64,000 nucleotides of DNA from CAVZTX01 sp963778375 (GCA_963778375.1 CAVZTX010000022.1:1-64000); one strand, 5' to 3'; positions 52,694 through 62,215 are shown, counted from the stretch's first letter. Made by a program: numbers and translations. The notes: a model not told the origin generated them from the letters alone.

Positions 52694-53257
52694 TTAGGAC
52701 GAGAACGATCCATTAGTCGTGGGATGCTGGATTAACTCATAATAAATCCTCCCCATCTGTTCCGGAGGATAAGGCATCCCATGCTCCAACCACCACTGAA
52801 CAAGCGAGATCGTCGAAGTCACAATATGATGCGCAACGATCTCTGGCGGCACAGTACTATCCGAGCGTGCCTTATGATCGCTCAGAACATTTTTCGTAGC
52901 AGCCTCAATCAAACGAGGAAGCAGTGTATGACTGCCTAAAAGCACACGCACCATCTCGCTCTGCTCCTGAACACGCCGAAACAGCAGAACCCCAATAGTG
53001 GCCGGATCATCAGCAGGTGCAGTCGGCAGCAACTCAATGAACTCAGCCAGCACAACATCCATCACATCCTGCAATAAATCATCCTTGTCCCGGTAATGAC
53101 GAAAGAAGGTGGCATAGCCAATATCCGCCCGCTCCGTAATGTCCCGAATAGTCACGGCCTCATAGCCCTTTTCCAGGGTCAGCGTGATCAACGCCTTAGC
53201 CAACAACTGCTGCGTTCGTCTGACTCTGCGATCCTGAACTTCCATGCTCACCTTCAC
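52694..53257 (-). CDS. TetR-family transcriptional regulator
   Basis: A 187-aa regulator with an N-terminal helix-turn-helix (ALITLTLEKGYEAVTIRDIT and ADIGYATFFRHYRDKDDLL) and a helical ligand-binding domain. It is divergent from the P450 gene at 53363, and two overlapping palindromes fill the 105-base gap. It likely represses itself and the P450/SDR genes until a substrate binds. Family, size and orientation agree. Confidence 0.9.
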   Translation of the reverse strand: MKVSMEVQDRRVRRTQQLLAKALITLTLEKGYEAVTIRDITERADIGYATFFRHYRDKDDLLQDVMDVVLAEFIELLPTAPADDPATIGVLLFRRVQEQSEMVRVLLGSHTLLPRLIEAATKNVLSDHKARSDSTVPPEIVAHHIVTSTISLVQWWLEHGMPYPPEQMGRIYYELIQHPTTNGSFSS

Positions 53258-53298
53258 ATGTCCCTTCTTGACTGCTAACTCACTTTTGATCTATATTA

Positions 53299-53323
53299 TA
53301 TCATATGATACTAATAGTATCAT
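53299..53323. promoter_or_regulatory. Overlapping palindromic operators between tetR and P450 genes
   Basis: TATCATATGATA (53299-53310) is a perfect 12-base palindrome and ATGATACTAATAGTATCAT (53305-53323) is a perfect 19-base one with a single central base. They lie in the divergent promoter region and fit TetR-dimer binding. Confidence 0.75.
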
Positions 53324-53362
53324 AATGGTTACGATACATCAGTAAATTAAAGGATAGATCAA

Positions 53363-54508
53363 ATGCAGAGCACAAGACCAAACGAAGCGCTCAACCCTTT
53401 TCCCAGATATCGTATCATGCGGGAAGAGCATCCAGTCTTCTTTAACCCGGAGTACAGGTTCTGGCAAGTCTTCCGATATGAGGATGTCCAACGCGTACTC
53501 TCTGACTACTCATCGTTTTCTTCAGGTTTCGGAGGAGATCAGGGACGCGATCCATTGAGTGCAAGTATGATTAGTATGGACCCGCCACGCCATAGACAAC
53601 TGCGGAACCTTGTGACCCAGGCATTCACCCCTCGCAGCATAGCACAGTTATCCGACCGGATCACAACTATTGTCAACACACTGTTAGACGAGGTTGCAGA
53701 GCGGGGACGCATGGATATTATCGATGACCTGGCCTATCCACTTCCCGTAACCGTGATTGCGGAAATGCTAGGCATCCCACATGAAGACCGGAAACGCTTC
53801 AAGATCTGGTCAGATGCGGTGGTAGGTGCGGGCAATGGTGAATACAGCAACTCGCAACTAGAAATGGGCGCGTACTTCCTCAATATGATTGCCCAGCGCA
53901 GTCGGGAACCGAAGGATGATCTGATCAGCGCTTTACTGAATGCTCAAATCGATGGACAGCATCTCAACCAGCAAGAGCTACTAGGTTTCTGTGTTTTACT
54001 GTTGGTCGCAGGCAATGAAACCACAACCAATCTGATTGGGAATGCACTTCTTTGCTTCGATGAACATCCCGAAGTTATGGAACAATTGCGGTCTGACCCT
54101 GAATTAATACCAGGGGCTATTGAAGAGGTACTACGCTATCGCTCGCCGGTACAATATATGTACCGTAGGGCAGCGACCGATGTTACCATTCGCGATTCGG
54201 AGATAAAAGCCGGTCAAATGTTGCTGGCATGGATTGGCTCCGCTAATCGCGATGAAGCGCAGTTTCCCGATCCCGACAATTTCGATATTCGACGGACGCC
54301 CAATCGGCATATCGCGTTTGGACATGGCATTCACTTTTGCCTGGGCGCGCCACTGGCTCGGTTGGAAGCTAAAATTACGCTCACTTTGCTGCTTGAGCGA
54401 TTTTATGACATTCAACGAGTACGTAATGTTCCGCTGGAATCCACAGGTAGTGACCTGGTGTTTGGAGTGAAACATTTGCCGATCACATTTCGAACTGTAG
54501 CGCAATAA
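53363..54508 (+). CDS. Cytochrome P450 (class I bacterial, CYP107-like)
   Basis: A 381-aa soluble P450. Motifs: C-helix DPPRHRQLRNLVTQAFTPR, I-helix LLVAGNETTTNLIGN, K-helix EEVLRYRSPVQ with ExxR, and heme loop FGHGIHFCLGAPLARLE with C326 as thiolate. Electrons should come from a ferredoxin not encoded here. It probably hydroxylates a small molecule or a secondary metabolite. Divergent from the TetR regulator, from which it is separated by palindromic operators, and followed by an SDR gene 60 bases on, presumably in the same operon. Confidence 0.93.
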   Translation: MQSTRPNEALNPFPRYRIMREEHPVFFNPEYRFWQVFRYEDVQRVLSDYSSFSSGFGGDQGRDPLSASMISMDPPRHRQLRNLVTQAFTPRSIAQLSDRITTIVNTLLDEVAERGRMDIIDDLAYPLPVTVIAEMLGIPHEDRKRFKIWSDAVVGAGNGEYSNSQLEMGAYFLNMIAQRSREPKDDLISALLNAQIDGQHLNQQELLGFCVLLLVAGNETTTNLIGNALLCFDEHPEVMEQLRSDPELIPGAIEEVLRYRSPVQYMYRRAATDVTIRDSEIKAGQMLLAWIGSANRDEAQFPDPDNFDIRRTPNRHIAFGHGIHFCLGAPLARLEAKITLTLLLERFYDIQRVRNVPLESTGSDLVFGVKHLPITFRTVAQ

Positions 54509-54570
54509 AGAAGAGTATCTGTGATTGCTTGCGATTGGAACACGGGACACTAATATGGAAGGACATTATC

Positions 54571-55461
54571 ATGTCAATGTTGGATAAAAATATGCAAGGC
54601 AAAATTTGCATGGTGACCGGTGCAAACTCTGGCATAGGTAAGGTAACCGCATTGGAGCTTGCAAAAATGGGCGCAACAGTAGTAATGGTGTGCCGGAATC
54701 GTGCGAAGGGAGAGGAGACTCAACGTGAAATTCAACAGCAAAGTGGCAACGATGCGGTTGACCTGATGATTGCTGATCTCTCCTCACAACAAGCAATCCG
54801 GCAACTAGCCCAGGAATTTCAGCAGCGCTATTCCCATCTGCATGTCCTGGTGAACAATGCGGGAGGCGCTGTCCCCCAACGCCAAATGAGCGTTGATGGC
54901 ATCGAAATGACGTTCGCCGTCAATTACCTCGCCAGCTTCTTACTCACCAACCTGCTGCTTGATACAATCCAGGCAAGTGCTCCCGCTCGTATCATCAATG
55001 TGAGTTCGGACGCCCAGACAAATTCCATCGACCTGAATGATCTCCAGCGCACAAAAAAGTATCGCATCTTTCAGGTCTATGGACAGGCTAAAACAGCTCT
55101 GGTGCTCTTCACCTATGCCCTGGCGCAAAAACTTGCAGGAACGGGCGTGACTGTAAATGCTTTGCACCCGGGAGTAGTGGCAACAAACTTCATGGATCAT
55201 GCGGTTCCACCTTTCGCACAGCCATTCGCCCGGCCCTTGATAAGCATCTTCAAACGATTTCTCATTCAGTCCGAGGAAGGTGCTAAAACCACACTCTACC
55301 TGGCGACCTCACCAGAAGTGGAAGGTGTAACAGGCAAATACTTTGACAAGTGCAAGGAGAAGCCATCGGTCCCCATTTCCTACGATAAATCATTGCAGCA
55401 GCAAATATGGGATATAGGCGAGAAGTTGACCGGTCTATTAGTACCTGCAAGAGCAGAGTGA
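54571..55461 (+). CDS. Short-chain dehydrogenase/reductase, retinol-dehydrogenase-like
   Basis: Start at 54571 behind GGAAGGAC. The 296-aa enzyme has NAD(P)-binding TGANSGIGK, then LVNNAGGAVPQRQ, the catalytic serine in INVSSDAQ and the YGQAK motif with the Tyr and Lys of the active site. The sequence resembles WW-domain oxidoreductase and retinol dehydrogenase-type SDRs. Placed behind the P450, it may oxidise the hydroxyl group the P450 installs. This is inference from the neighbourhood. Confidence 0.88.
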   Translation: MSMLDKNMQGKICMVTGANSGIGKVTALELAKMGATVVMVCRNRAKGEETQREIQQQSGNDAVDLMIADLSSQQAIRQLAQEFQQRYSHLHVLVNNAGGAVPQRQMSVDGIEMTFAVNYLASFLLTNLLLDTIQASAPARIINVSSDAQTNSIDLNDLQRTKKYRIFQVYGQAKTALVLFTYALAQKLAGTGVTVNALHPGVVATNFMDHAVPPFAQPFARPLISIFKRFLIQSEEGAKTTLYLATSPEVEGVTGKYFDKCKEKPSVPISYDKSLQQQIWDIGEKLTGLLVPARAE

Positions 55462-55498
55462 ACGTGGAAGAAAGGCATTATAGTTGCTACGCGTGCTT

Positions 55499-55990
55499 TT
55501 AACGTAGCGCTTCCAACTCTTTGAGTGCTTCATCAATATGCTTCTGCGGAGTGAATTGTGCAGAGAAAATGTGCCGCACAATCCCCTGTTTATCGATAAT
55601 GTAGGTCACACGTCCGGGTAGCAACCCAAAGGTTGAGGGAACGCCATAGCGCTTTCTGACCTTGCCCCCTTTATCGCTCAACAGGATAAAGGGGAGATGG
55701 TGACGCGTAGCAAAGCGCTGATGGGATGCCTCGGAGTCGGAACTGATACCGATTACTTCCGCTCCAGCATCTTTGAAGACTTCGTAATTATCCCGAAAGG
55801 AGCATGCCTCAGCGGTGCAGCCAGAGGTATTGTCTTTGGGATAGAAGTAGAGGACGACATTCTTTTTGCCGCGAAAACTCGCGAGGCTGACAGGTTGGCC
55901 CATTGATGCGGGGAGGGTAAAGTCGGGGGCAACATCACCAACCTGCACTTTGCCGGTTGTCGATCCTGCCTGATTGGGTTGTATGCTCAA
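55499..55990 (-). CDS. bcp: Thioredoxin-dependent peroxiredoxin, BCP type
   Basis: A 163-aa peroxiredoxin. DFTLPASMGQPVSLASFRGK leads into the active-site YPKDNTSGCTAEACSFRD, with both the peroxidatic and the resolving cysteine of the BCP/PrxQ family. YGVPSTFGLLPGRVTYIID and the HIDEALKELEAL tail complete it. It reduces hydrogen peroxide and organic peroxides with thioredoxin in the cytoplasm. It is convergent with the SDR gene. Confidence 0.93.
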   Translation of the reverse strand: MSIQPNQAGSTTGKVQVGDVAPDFTLPASMGQPVSLASFRGKKNVVLYFYPKDNTSGCTAEACSFRDNYEVFKDAGAEVIGISSDSEASHQRFATRHHLPFILLSDKGGKVRKRYGVPSTFGLLPGRVTYIIDKQGIVRHIFSAQFTPQKHIDEALKELEALR

Positions 55991-56060
55991 GGTATATGTC
56001 CTTCATGTCTTTTCAAAAGCAATCTTTCAAAGATATCTACGCATAGGGTTACGTTTAATG

Positions 56061-56747
56061 TCAATCTAGCTCCTCATCCTCGTCATTGTAGTGCCAATCT
56101 TCTTCCCAGGGGTTGTTACGCATAATCTGCGCCAGTTCGTAGTCCTGCTTATTGTTAAGTTGACGCGGGCAGATAGCTGCGATATCGACGCCCAGCTCCC
56201 ATAGGATTTCGCGAATTGGATTCTGTAAGCTTTCTGATTCAGTGATAGGACGCCCATAGTATTCACCAAACTCGTGGCTAGCCGCAGAGGAATTCTTCAG
56301 TCTGTGAACTTGTTGTGCCGGAAGAAAGGTTTCTGCCGTACGAAATGGAAGGTGGAACACATAGTGCGCTCTTGGACTCGTGTATTGAAAGGAGATGAGG
56401 CTTAGTCGTTCGGGATCTAACTTTCTGAGATAAGTGCCTTCTATCACTCCCTCTGCTGCTACGTCTGCGGCAATAGCGAGAGTGAGGTCCCTCCCGAAAC
56501 CGGGTGTTCCGTTGATGTAGGCGGTAGCTTCAATTGCTCCAACCTCATAGGCTTGTTGCAATAACGCCGCTTTCACCGCATAGAGTCCCTGGCGGTCAAC
56601 GAAAAATAGGCGTTCTCGCGCCTTAGCCCAATGGTTCATATAGAAAAGGAGGTGTAATGTACGTTCAAGATGTTCCGGCTGGCAAAGCTGTTTCAACTGA
56701 GATGGAGCAAGACCTGTAGAGTTACGCGCTTGTGACATCTGGATCAT
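56061..56747 (-). CDS. Hypothetical protein, 228 aa, acidic tail
   Basis: Not recognised. The N-terminal half is helical with HLERTLHLLFYMNHWAKARE and FFVDRQGLYAVKAALLQQA; the middle has DLTLAIAADVAAEG and strand-rich LISFQYTSPRAHYVFHLPF. The C terminus is acidic (EEDWHYNDEDEELD). There is no membrane segment or signal. The open frame is clean and a good gene candidate. It lies between bcp and the alkyltransferase-like gene on the same strand, but gaps of 70 and 120 bases do not show an operon. Confidence 0.6.
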   Translation of the reverse strand: MIQMSQARNSTGLAPSQLKQLCQPEHLERTLHLLFYMNHWAKARERLFFVDRQGLYAVKAALLQQAYEVGAIEATAYINGTPGFGRDLTLAIAADVAAEGVIEGTYLRKLDPERLSLISFQYTSPRAHYVFHLPFRTAETFLPAQQVHRLKNSSAASHEFGEYYGRPITESESLQNPIREILWELGVDIAAICPRQLNNKQDYELAQIMRNNPWEEDWHYNDEDEELD

Positions 56748-56869
56748 GTTAGATACTTTCCTCTCTCCAAATAGACTTGTACATCAAGCAAGCTGCTGAT
56801 AATCCTTACATCAGCCTGTACTTGCTATCTATATACCTGTTATGTGGAGAAAAGCGGAAAAATGTTCAC

Positions 56870-57370
56870 TCAGTAATGCGTTCCCTTTCTTAGACTCAGG
56901 ACGAGCGTAGAGGCGAAGCAGGATCGTTCCGCATCAACCCTAAGAAGCTGTGAACTGACCCCATAATGCTCGTTGTCTGCATTCTCTAGAATGGCACGCA
57001 TCTCCTCTTCACGCAGATCGCGTGAAGGGTCCCAGCCATAGCGTTTGAGATCGACTCGTCCCTCGGCTGAGAAGATGATCCCTTCTGCTTCTAACAACTG
57101 GCGCATTCGTCCGGGTGAGCCGAAGGCCCAGCTTCCCGATAATTCGCCCTTACTATTGATGACGCGCTGCGCGGGCACGCCTTCCGCCAATTCGTTCATG
57201 ATCCAGCCGACCATACGTGCTCCTCGCGGGTAGCCAACTGCTTTTGCTATCCATCCATATGTTGTGACGCGACCGGCAGGACATATGCGGACCAGAGCGA
57301 AAACACGGGCCTTGAGCGCTGACACTTGATCTTGAATAGGAGATGATTCGTCTACCATAGAGTTTACCAA
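56870..57370 (-). CDS. Alkyltransferase-like (ATL) protein, MGMT family without catalytic cysteine
   Basis: A 166-aa protein with the MGMT DNA-binding domain: RICPAGRVTTYGWIAKAVGY is the winged-helix entry, with R for minor-groove base flipping, and GARMVGWIMNELAEG follows. Where active O6-alkylguanine transferases have PCHRV, this one reads PAQRV, so the acceptor cysteine is replaced by alanine. ATL proteins bind alkylated guanine and hand it to nucleotide excision repair. The C-terminal 50 residues beyond the domain are poorly conserved. Confidence 0.85.
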   Translation of the reverse strand: MVNSMVDESSPIQDQVSALKARVFALVRICPAGRVTTYGWIAKAVGYPRGARMVGWIMNELAEGVPAQRVINSKGELSGSWAFGSPGRMRQLLEAEGIIFSAEGRVDLKRYGWDPSRDLREEEMRAILENADNEHYGVSSQLLRVDAERSCFASTLVLSLRKGTHY

Positions 57371-57375
57371 CCTTG

Positions 57376-58245
57376 CTATACGAAAAGTGGTTCCATACCC
57401 AGGCGGGTAACGAGTGCTTGCATTTGTTCGTCGGTGGGTGCCGGTGAATCGGGCTGGAACCGGCTGGCAGCGTCGAGCACTCTGGGAAGCAGGTGAATGT
57501 CACCAACCGTGTTCAGGAAGATACCTGTTCGCTTCAGGACCCAGTGCACGGCCATGTCGATATCCTGCTGGTCTTCCAATGGCTCATACCATACGTCACG
57601 AGTGTGTTTGCGGCCCATCCAGGGCTTGTAGGCAATGGATTTGATCGTTTGTACGGCGATATTGCGCTGCTGGCAGGTTATGAGCAGCGCATTGAAGTTT
57701 TCGGCGTAGTAGGAGCTTTGCATGGTGAGATAGTTGTAAGGCAGGAGTACGGAATCAAAGTCGAAACGTTCAAGGCTACGCCTGTGCATAGCGGCAATTT
57801 GTAAACCATGACCGGTAACGCCGATAGCCCGTACCAAGCCCTGCTGTTTGGCCTCGACAGCAGCATCGATTACGCCGCCAGGGCTTAGTGCGGTATCCCA
57901 CTCGATGGGATCGGCGAGGTTATGCAATTGCCAGAGATCGATGTAATCGATGCCCATGCGCTTGAGGGAGCGTTGCAGGTCTTCTTTCGCTTCTTGCGCT
58001 GTGCGAGCATCGGTTTTAGTGGCTACGTAGAACTGTGGGCGATAACGAGCCAGCCAGGGGGCAATACGGAGTTCTGCTTCGCCGTAGCTCGCTGCTACGT
58101 CGATGTGGTTGACTCCATACTGCAACAGCACCTCGAGGGTGCGGTCTGCCTCCTCCTGTGTGACATGGCTGAGTGAGGCAGCTCCGAAGATGGTGCGGGT
58201 GCTGATGTGACCGGTGCGGCCAAATGGTTGTGTCGCAATCTGCAT
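57376..58245 (-). CDS. Aldo/keto reductase
   Basis: Start at 58245 (MQIATQPFGRTGHI) with AGGAGG ten bases upstream; the longer frame to 58485 overlaps the preceding gene. The 289-aa enzyme shows the tetrad: D and Y in HIDVAASYGEAELRI, K in FYVATKTDARTAQE and H in LWQLHNLADP. It belongs to the AKR subgroup that includes predicted oxidoreductases near YdbC. The substrate is not known. The M20 peptidase gene ends 11 bases before the start, so the two are co-transcribed, and the alkyltransferase-like gene starts six bases beyond the stop. Confidence 0.88.
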   Translation of the reverse strand: MQIATQPFGRTGHISTRTIFGAASLSHVTQEEADRTLEVLLQYGVNHIDVAASYGEAELRIAPWLARYRPQFYVATKTDARTAQEAKEDLQRSLKRMGIDYIDLWQLHNLADPIEWDTALSPGGVIDAAVEAKQQGLVRAIGVTGHGLQIAAMHRRSLERFDFDSVLLPYNYLTMQSSYYAENFNALLITCQQRNIAVQTIKSIAYKPWMGRKHTRDVWYEPLEDQQDIDMAVHWVLKRTGIFLNTVGDIHLLPRVLDAASRFQPDSPAPTDEQMQALVTRLGMEPLFV

Positions 58246-58255
58246 CTTTTTCCTC

Positions 58256-59620
58256 CTATCCGTTGCTGGCGAAGCGCGATACGACATCGTAGAGGACACG
58301 GGTGCCCCATTGCATGGCACGGATGTTGATGCGCTCGTCGTGGCCGTGGATGCGGTCCCAGTCGTGCAGGCCGGGGATGTAGAGTTCTGGGGCGAAACCG
58401 TAGACTTTGGTTCCAAGGTTGGCGACGTGTTTGGCGTCGGTTCCGCCGGTGAGTAGGGTTGGGATGACGGTGGCTTCGGGATCATGTTCCTTTACTATGG
58501 CTTTGATTACATCGAAAAGAGGAGATGCCGGATCGGCTTCTAACGCATCGGAGGGGTGGATGAAGTCGATGTCAATTTCTTCGCCGAAAATGGCGCGGAG
58601 TTCCTGGAGATACATCTCAGATGTCCAACCAGGAAGGACGCGGCCATCAAGCGATGCCTCAGCTTCTGATGGAATGACATTGATTTGCGAGCCTGCCTTG
58701 AGCATGGTAGGTGAAATTGTGTTACGGGTCATTGCTCGCAGTTCATATTTAAGCAGGTCGTCCATAGGCAGCGCATCGATCGCAGCGTCGGCGGTCTCTT
58801 CGCTGGAGAGTATAGCAAGGAATAATTGGGCGATTTCCGGGGGCTGTGCGCTTGCGATACCTGTGATAAATCCGCGTAGGGAGGCGGTGAAGTGGACTGG
58901 CGGTTGATGATTGCGCAGTTTAATAAGCACTTCCGCGAGCTTGAGGATGGCATTATCGTCGTGAGGGACGGAGCCATGACCGGGGCGACCTTTTGCACGC
59001 AGGTGGAAACGTGCGCCTCCTTTTTCTGCCGTCTGCACAAGGTAATAGCGACGGCCATTGATTTCAATACCGCTACCGCCGCCTTCGTTGAGGGCATACT
59101 CGGCCTGAATCAATTCTGGTCGGTTTTGAGCTACCCAACCGGCACCCTGCTGGCCGCCTACTTCTTCGTCAGCAGCAGCCATGTAGATCACGTCACGTTT
59201 AAGCGGCACGTTGGCTCGTTTGAGCAGGAGCATAGTCATCAGTTCCATAGTGACCATGTGTTTCATATCAAGTGCGCCGCGGCCATAGATGAAGCCATCG
59301 GCAATCTCGGCTGCAAAAGGATTATGTGTCCACTTTTCAGGCTCAACGGCTACTACGTCTGTATGGGACATCAAGAGCAGCGGTGAGGCGGAGCCGTCAC
59401 CTTTGAGCCGCGCTACGATAGTTCCACGGTCGGGACTAGGACCAATGATTTCACTATCGATGCCCTCTTTTTGGAGTACTCCATGCAAATATTCAGCGGC
59501 GCGGTTTTCGTTGCCGGGAGGGTTACGGGTGTCAAGGCGGAGGATGTCACGCAGATAGGTAATTACTTCGCCGTCTACGGCATCCCAATTGATGTTGCTG
59601 AGCTGACTTGATGTTGACAT
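58256..59620 (-). CDS. M20/M25/M40 family metallopeptidase
   Basis: A 454-aa di-zinc peptidase. The metal ligands are in LLMSHTDVVAVEPEKW (H, D), YGRGALDMKHMV (D), AADEEVGGQQGAGW (catalytic E and ligand E) and, at the C-terminal end, HDERINIRAMQWG (H). The dimerisation domain is present from about residue 195 to 330. It resembles carboxypeptidase/dipeptidase PepV-like and aminoacylase-1-like members. It probably cleaves dipeptides or N-acyl amino acids. Followed by the aldo/keto reductase gene. Confidence 0.92.
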   Translation of the reverse strand: MSTSSQLSNINWDAVDGEVITYLRDILRLDTRNPPGNENRAAEYLHGVLQKEGIDSEIIGPSPDRGTIVARLKGDGSASPLLLMSHTDVVAVEPEKWTHNPFAAEIADGFIYGRGALDMKHMVTMELMTMLLLKRANVPLKRDVIYMAAADEEVGGQQGAGWVAQNRPELIQAEYALNEGGGSGIEINGRRYYLVQTAEKGGARFHLRAKGRPGHGSVPHDDNAILKLAEVLIKLRNHQPPVHFTASLRGFITGIASAQPPEIAQLFLAILSSEETADAAIDALPMDDLLKYELRAMTRNTISPTMLKAGSQINVIPSEAEASLDGRVLPGWTSEMYLQELRAIFGEEIDIDFIHPSDALEADPASPLFDVIKAIVKEHDPEATVIPTLLTGGTDAKHVANLGTKVYGFAPELYIPGLHDWDRIHGHDERINIRAMQWGTRVLYDVVSRFASNG

Positions 59621-59911
59621 ACATGTCTCCTACTACTCATATGCATTGAAAAGCAAGATTCTCGTTGCTGATAAGGAAATTATATTGCGTATGTGATGAG
59701 CATATCAACAGGAGTGGCAAGGGTTTGCGGAATATGGTTTCGCCTGCGTGTGTCTGTTCTGGGAGAGGGAGTTGGGACAGTTGTGATTTTTTTGTTGTTG
59801 TTAAGCGACTGTGCTCGCTTGTTTGGGATATGGGACAGTTGGGACATTGGGTTTGCTCCTGGGGAGGGTTTAAGTGCGTAGAGAACCGTGATGGGGATAG
59901 ATAGGAGGTTT

Positions 59912-61237
59912 CTATAAGGATGACGATATTAGGAATGCTTCGATTTGGGCTGGATCAAAATGGGAGATGCGGTTGGGGGTGAGTTGGTCCAGTTCGGGGG
60001 TGGGAAGTCCGGCGAGGTGGTTGGCTACGGAGCTGCCGATGGCGGGAGACAGTGCAAAGCCATACCAGGAGCCAAAGGCAAGTGTTAGCCCTTCGAGTTG
60101 GGAAAAGCCGCCTATAAAGGGAAGATCGTCCAGGGTGTGGGCTTGTAGACCACCCCAGGCACGCGCAAGTCGCTGCTGGCTTACTGGGGGAAACAGATCG
60201 CAGGCGACCGCCCAGTTGCCCTGCTGACTCTCTTGCCGTAGGGTGTAGGAGAGACCATCGGGGGTAGGGTCACCTAACCAACCGCCACCCAGTACAAATG
60301 CGCCGTCTGGAAGCTGCTTGAGCGAGAGTGCGCGACCGAATGCACTCAATACGGGTACCAGCATACCTGGAGGAGCAGGAGTGGAGAGGAGCACTTGCAA
60401 GACACACTTGCGTAACGGCAATTGGATACCAATAGAACTGGCTAGATCGCGGCTCCAGGCACCATTGGCGAGTACGACATGTTGAGCTTGAATGAAGCCG
60501 CGTCCGGTCTGTGCTCCAACGACACGGTTAGCGACGCGTTTGAGAGCAAGACATTCAGTGCCGGTCCAGTAGATGGCTCCATGACGTTTGGCTGCGGCCG
60601 CGAAGGCGCGGGTGGTGAGCCGTGGATCAGCGTGACCACAATCCGGGTTGAAGACGCCAGACACGACATGCAGCCCCAGTCCAGGTACGAGGCGGAGGGC
60701 TTCGTTTCGCTCCACGAAGGATAAATTCGCAAATCCCAGTTCTTGCTGGCGTTGCATAAAGCTTTGAAGGTGGTCGGCCTCGCCCTCGTTCTCTGCCAGC
60801 AGCAGGTGACCTCCCTGACGATACTGTAGATCGGCTTCCAGTTCCTCTGTCAGAGTCGGCCAGCGGGCGAGGGCTGCGCTAGCGAGAGCGGCTTCAGGAG
60901 GGTTTTGTTCCCAGAGACGTATTCCCCCGGCACTGGCCCAGGAGGCGGCTGGCTCAACAGCGACCTCATTGCGTTCCACGACGAGGACATTGCGCCCCTG
61001 ACGGGCGACGTGGTAGGCGATGGAACTGCCGATGACTCCGCCACCAATGACCAGCACCTCAACGGATGCTGCTACCTGGGACATCCTTTCAGGCTCTGAT
61101 ACTGCTGGCAAATTGGGGAAAACCGTTCCCCCACCCAGCCCTGGGGCGCGATAAATCTGGCCCCTACGAAAGGGGCGAGCAGTCAAAGGTAATTCGCCAG
61201 TAGTATCGGTTCCTGCTGTATTCTGTTCCGGGGACAT
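59912..61237 (-). CDS. FAD-dependent oxidoreductase, DAO family (glycine/sarcosine oxidase-like)
   Basis: A 441-aa flavoprotein. GAGGAG ten bases ahead supports the start at 61237, giving an unusual 55-residue N-terminal extension before the FAD-binding VLVIGGGVIGSSIAYHVARQ. The C-terminal part has WGGLQAHTLDDLPFIGG and LAFGSWYGFALSPAIGSSVA, the FAD-contact end of the family. Related enzymes oxidise glycine, sarcosine or other amines and imino acids and produce peroxide. An alternative start at 61084 would remove the extension but has a poor ribosome binding site. Confidence 0.87.
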   Translation of the reverse strand: MSPEQNTAGTDTTGELPLTARPFRRGQIYRAPGLGGGTVFPNLPAVSEPERMSQVAASVEVLVIGGGVIGSSIAYHVARQGRNVLVVERNEVAVEPAASWASAGGIRLWEQNPPEAALASAALARWPTLTEELEADLQYRQGGHLLLAENEGEADHLQSFMQRQQELGFANLSFVERNEALRLVPGLGLHVVSGVFNPDCGHADPRLTTRAFAAAAKRHGAIYWTGTECLALKRVANRVVGAQTGRGFIQAQHVVLANGAWSRDLASSIGIQLPLRKCVLQVLLSTPAPPGMLVPVLSAFGRALSLKQLPDGAFVLGGGWLGDPTPDGLSYTLRQESQQGNWAVACDLFPPVSQQRLARAWGGLQAHTLDDLPFIGGFSQLEGLTLAFGSWYGFALSPAIGSSVANHLAGLPTPELDQLTPNRISHFDPAQIEAFLISSSL

Positions 61238-61284
61238 GCGTGGTTCTCCTCAAAGCCTAAGCGGACTGACCATAACCTGGCAGA

Positions 61285-62100
61285 TTAGTTTTTATTTAAA
61301 AAGTCCCGGACTACTGCCATTGTCTCCTCATAACGGTCGCGGTGAATGCTGTGGCCAGCACCGCTGATGTGCTTGACCTCTCCATGCTTCCAGAACTGCG
61401 CTGCTTCGTGGGCCGTTTCAGGTGTAACGATTGAGCCTAGCTGGGGATCACCTGTAATGAGCAGGATGGGACACTCGATGCGGGTAACAATCTCACGCCA
61501 GGGATCGCTGAGGATGGTTGCTGTATGCTCCGTAACACTGGTATCAAACTGGGTTTTGGAGTCGACCCAGGGGATGATCTCTTCTTCGACCCAGTTGGGA
61601 TTGATAGCGAAGCCGATAGAGATGCGCTCCTCGGGTGTGAGGGTCTTGAGAGATTCGAGCAATTGCCTCCACTGCTGGTCTTGTTGCCCTTCATTCGCCT
61701 GGACTACGGGTCTATCAATAAAGGGAGGGTCTTCGAGTATGATGGCTCGCACCAAGTTGGGATATTTGGCGGCAAGCATGGCTGCAGTTCTTGCTCCCAT
61801 GGAATGTCCGTACAGGTAGGGCTTTTCCAGGCTCAACGCTCGAATGACTGCTGCTGCATCGTCGGCGAGGATGGTGGTTGAGAAACCGGTGGCGATGCCG
61901 TCAGAGCGACCATGACCGCGTGCATCTGGCATGATAACGTCGTAGTTGTCTGCGAGGGCGTGGGCTACACGCGACCAACATAGGCCATCGTCCGTGATGC
62001 CATGCAATAGGAGGATGGATGATTTATTGTTATCGCCAGCGCGGTAATAGTGGATGGTAATGCCGTTGGCATGGACGTTGCCTTGAGAGAACTGGGTCAT
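61285..62100 (-). CDS. Alpha/beta hydrolase
   Basis: A 271-aa hydrolase. The oxyanion-loop text is LLLHGITDDGLCW and the nucleophile elbow is YGHSMGARTAAMLAAKYPN, with the Ser as nucleophile. The catalytic aspartate is expected in LITGDPQLGSIV and the histidine is in ISGAGHSIHRDRYE. It resembles cytosolic esterases and haloalkane-type hydrolases. The substrate is unknown. It precedes the FAD oxidoreductase gene on the same strand with about 50 bases in between, so co-expression is possible. Confidence 0.9.
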   Translation of the reverse strand: MTQFSQGNVHANGITIHYYRAGDNNKSSILLLHGITDDGLCWSRVAHALADNYDVIMPDARGHGRSDGIATGFSTTILADDAAAVIRALSLEKPYLYGHSMGARTAAMLAAKYPNLVRAIILEDPPFIDRPVVQANEGQQDQQWRQLLESLKTLTPEERISIGFAINPNWVEEEIIPWVDSKTQFDTSVTEHTATILSDPWREIVTRIECPILLITGDPQLGSIVTPETAHEAAQFWKHGEVKHISGAGHSIHRDRYEETMAVVRDFLNKN

Positions 62101-62215
62101 TTTTGATTTCTTTCTCTTTTTTGAAGGATCATTTGAACAGTGACTATTGTATCATGCTGATTCTACCTGTAGGAAGCGAATGGGTTTCAAATAATGAGGT
62201 TTCAGAAATGAAGCA

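Noticed and set aside
59621..59911. G/T-rich stretch with repeated GGGACAGTTG units
   Set aside because: Only three loose copies and no symmetry; not strong enough for a feature.
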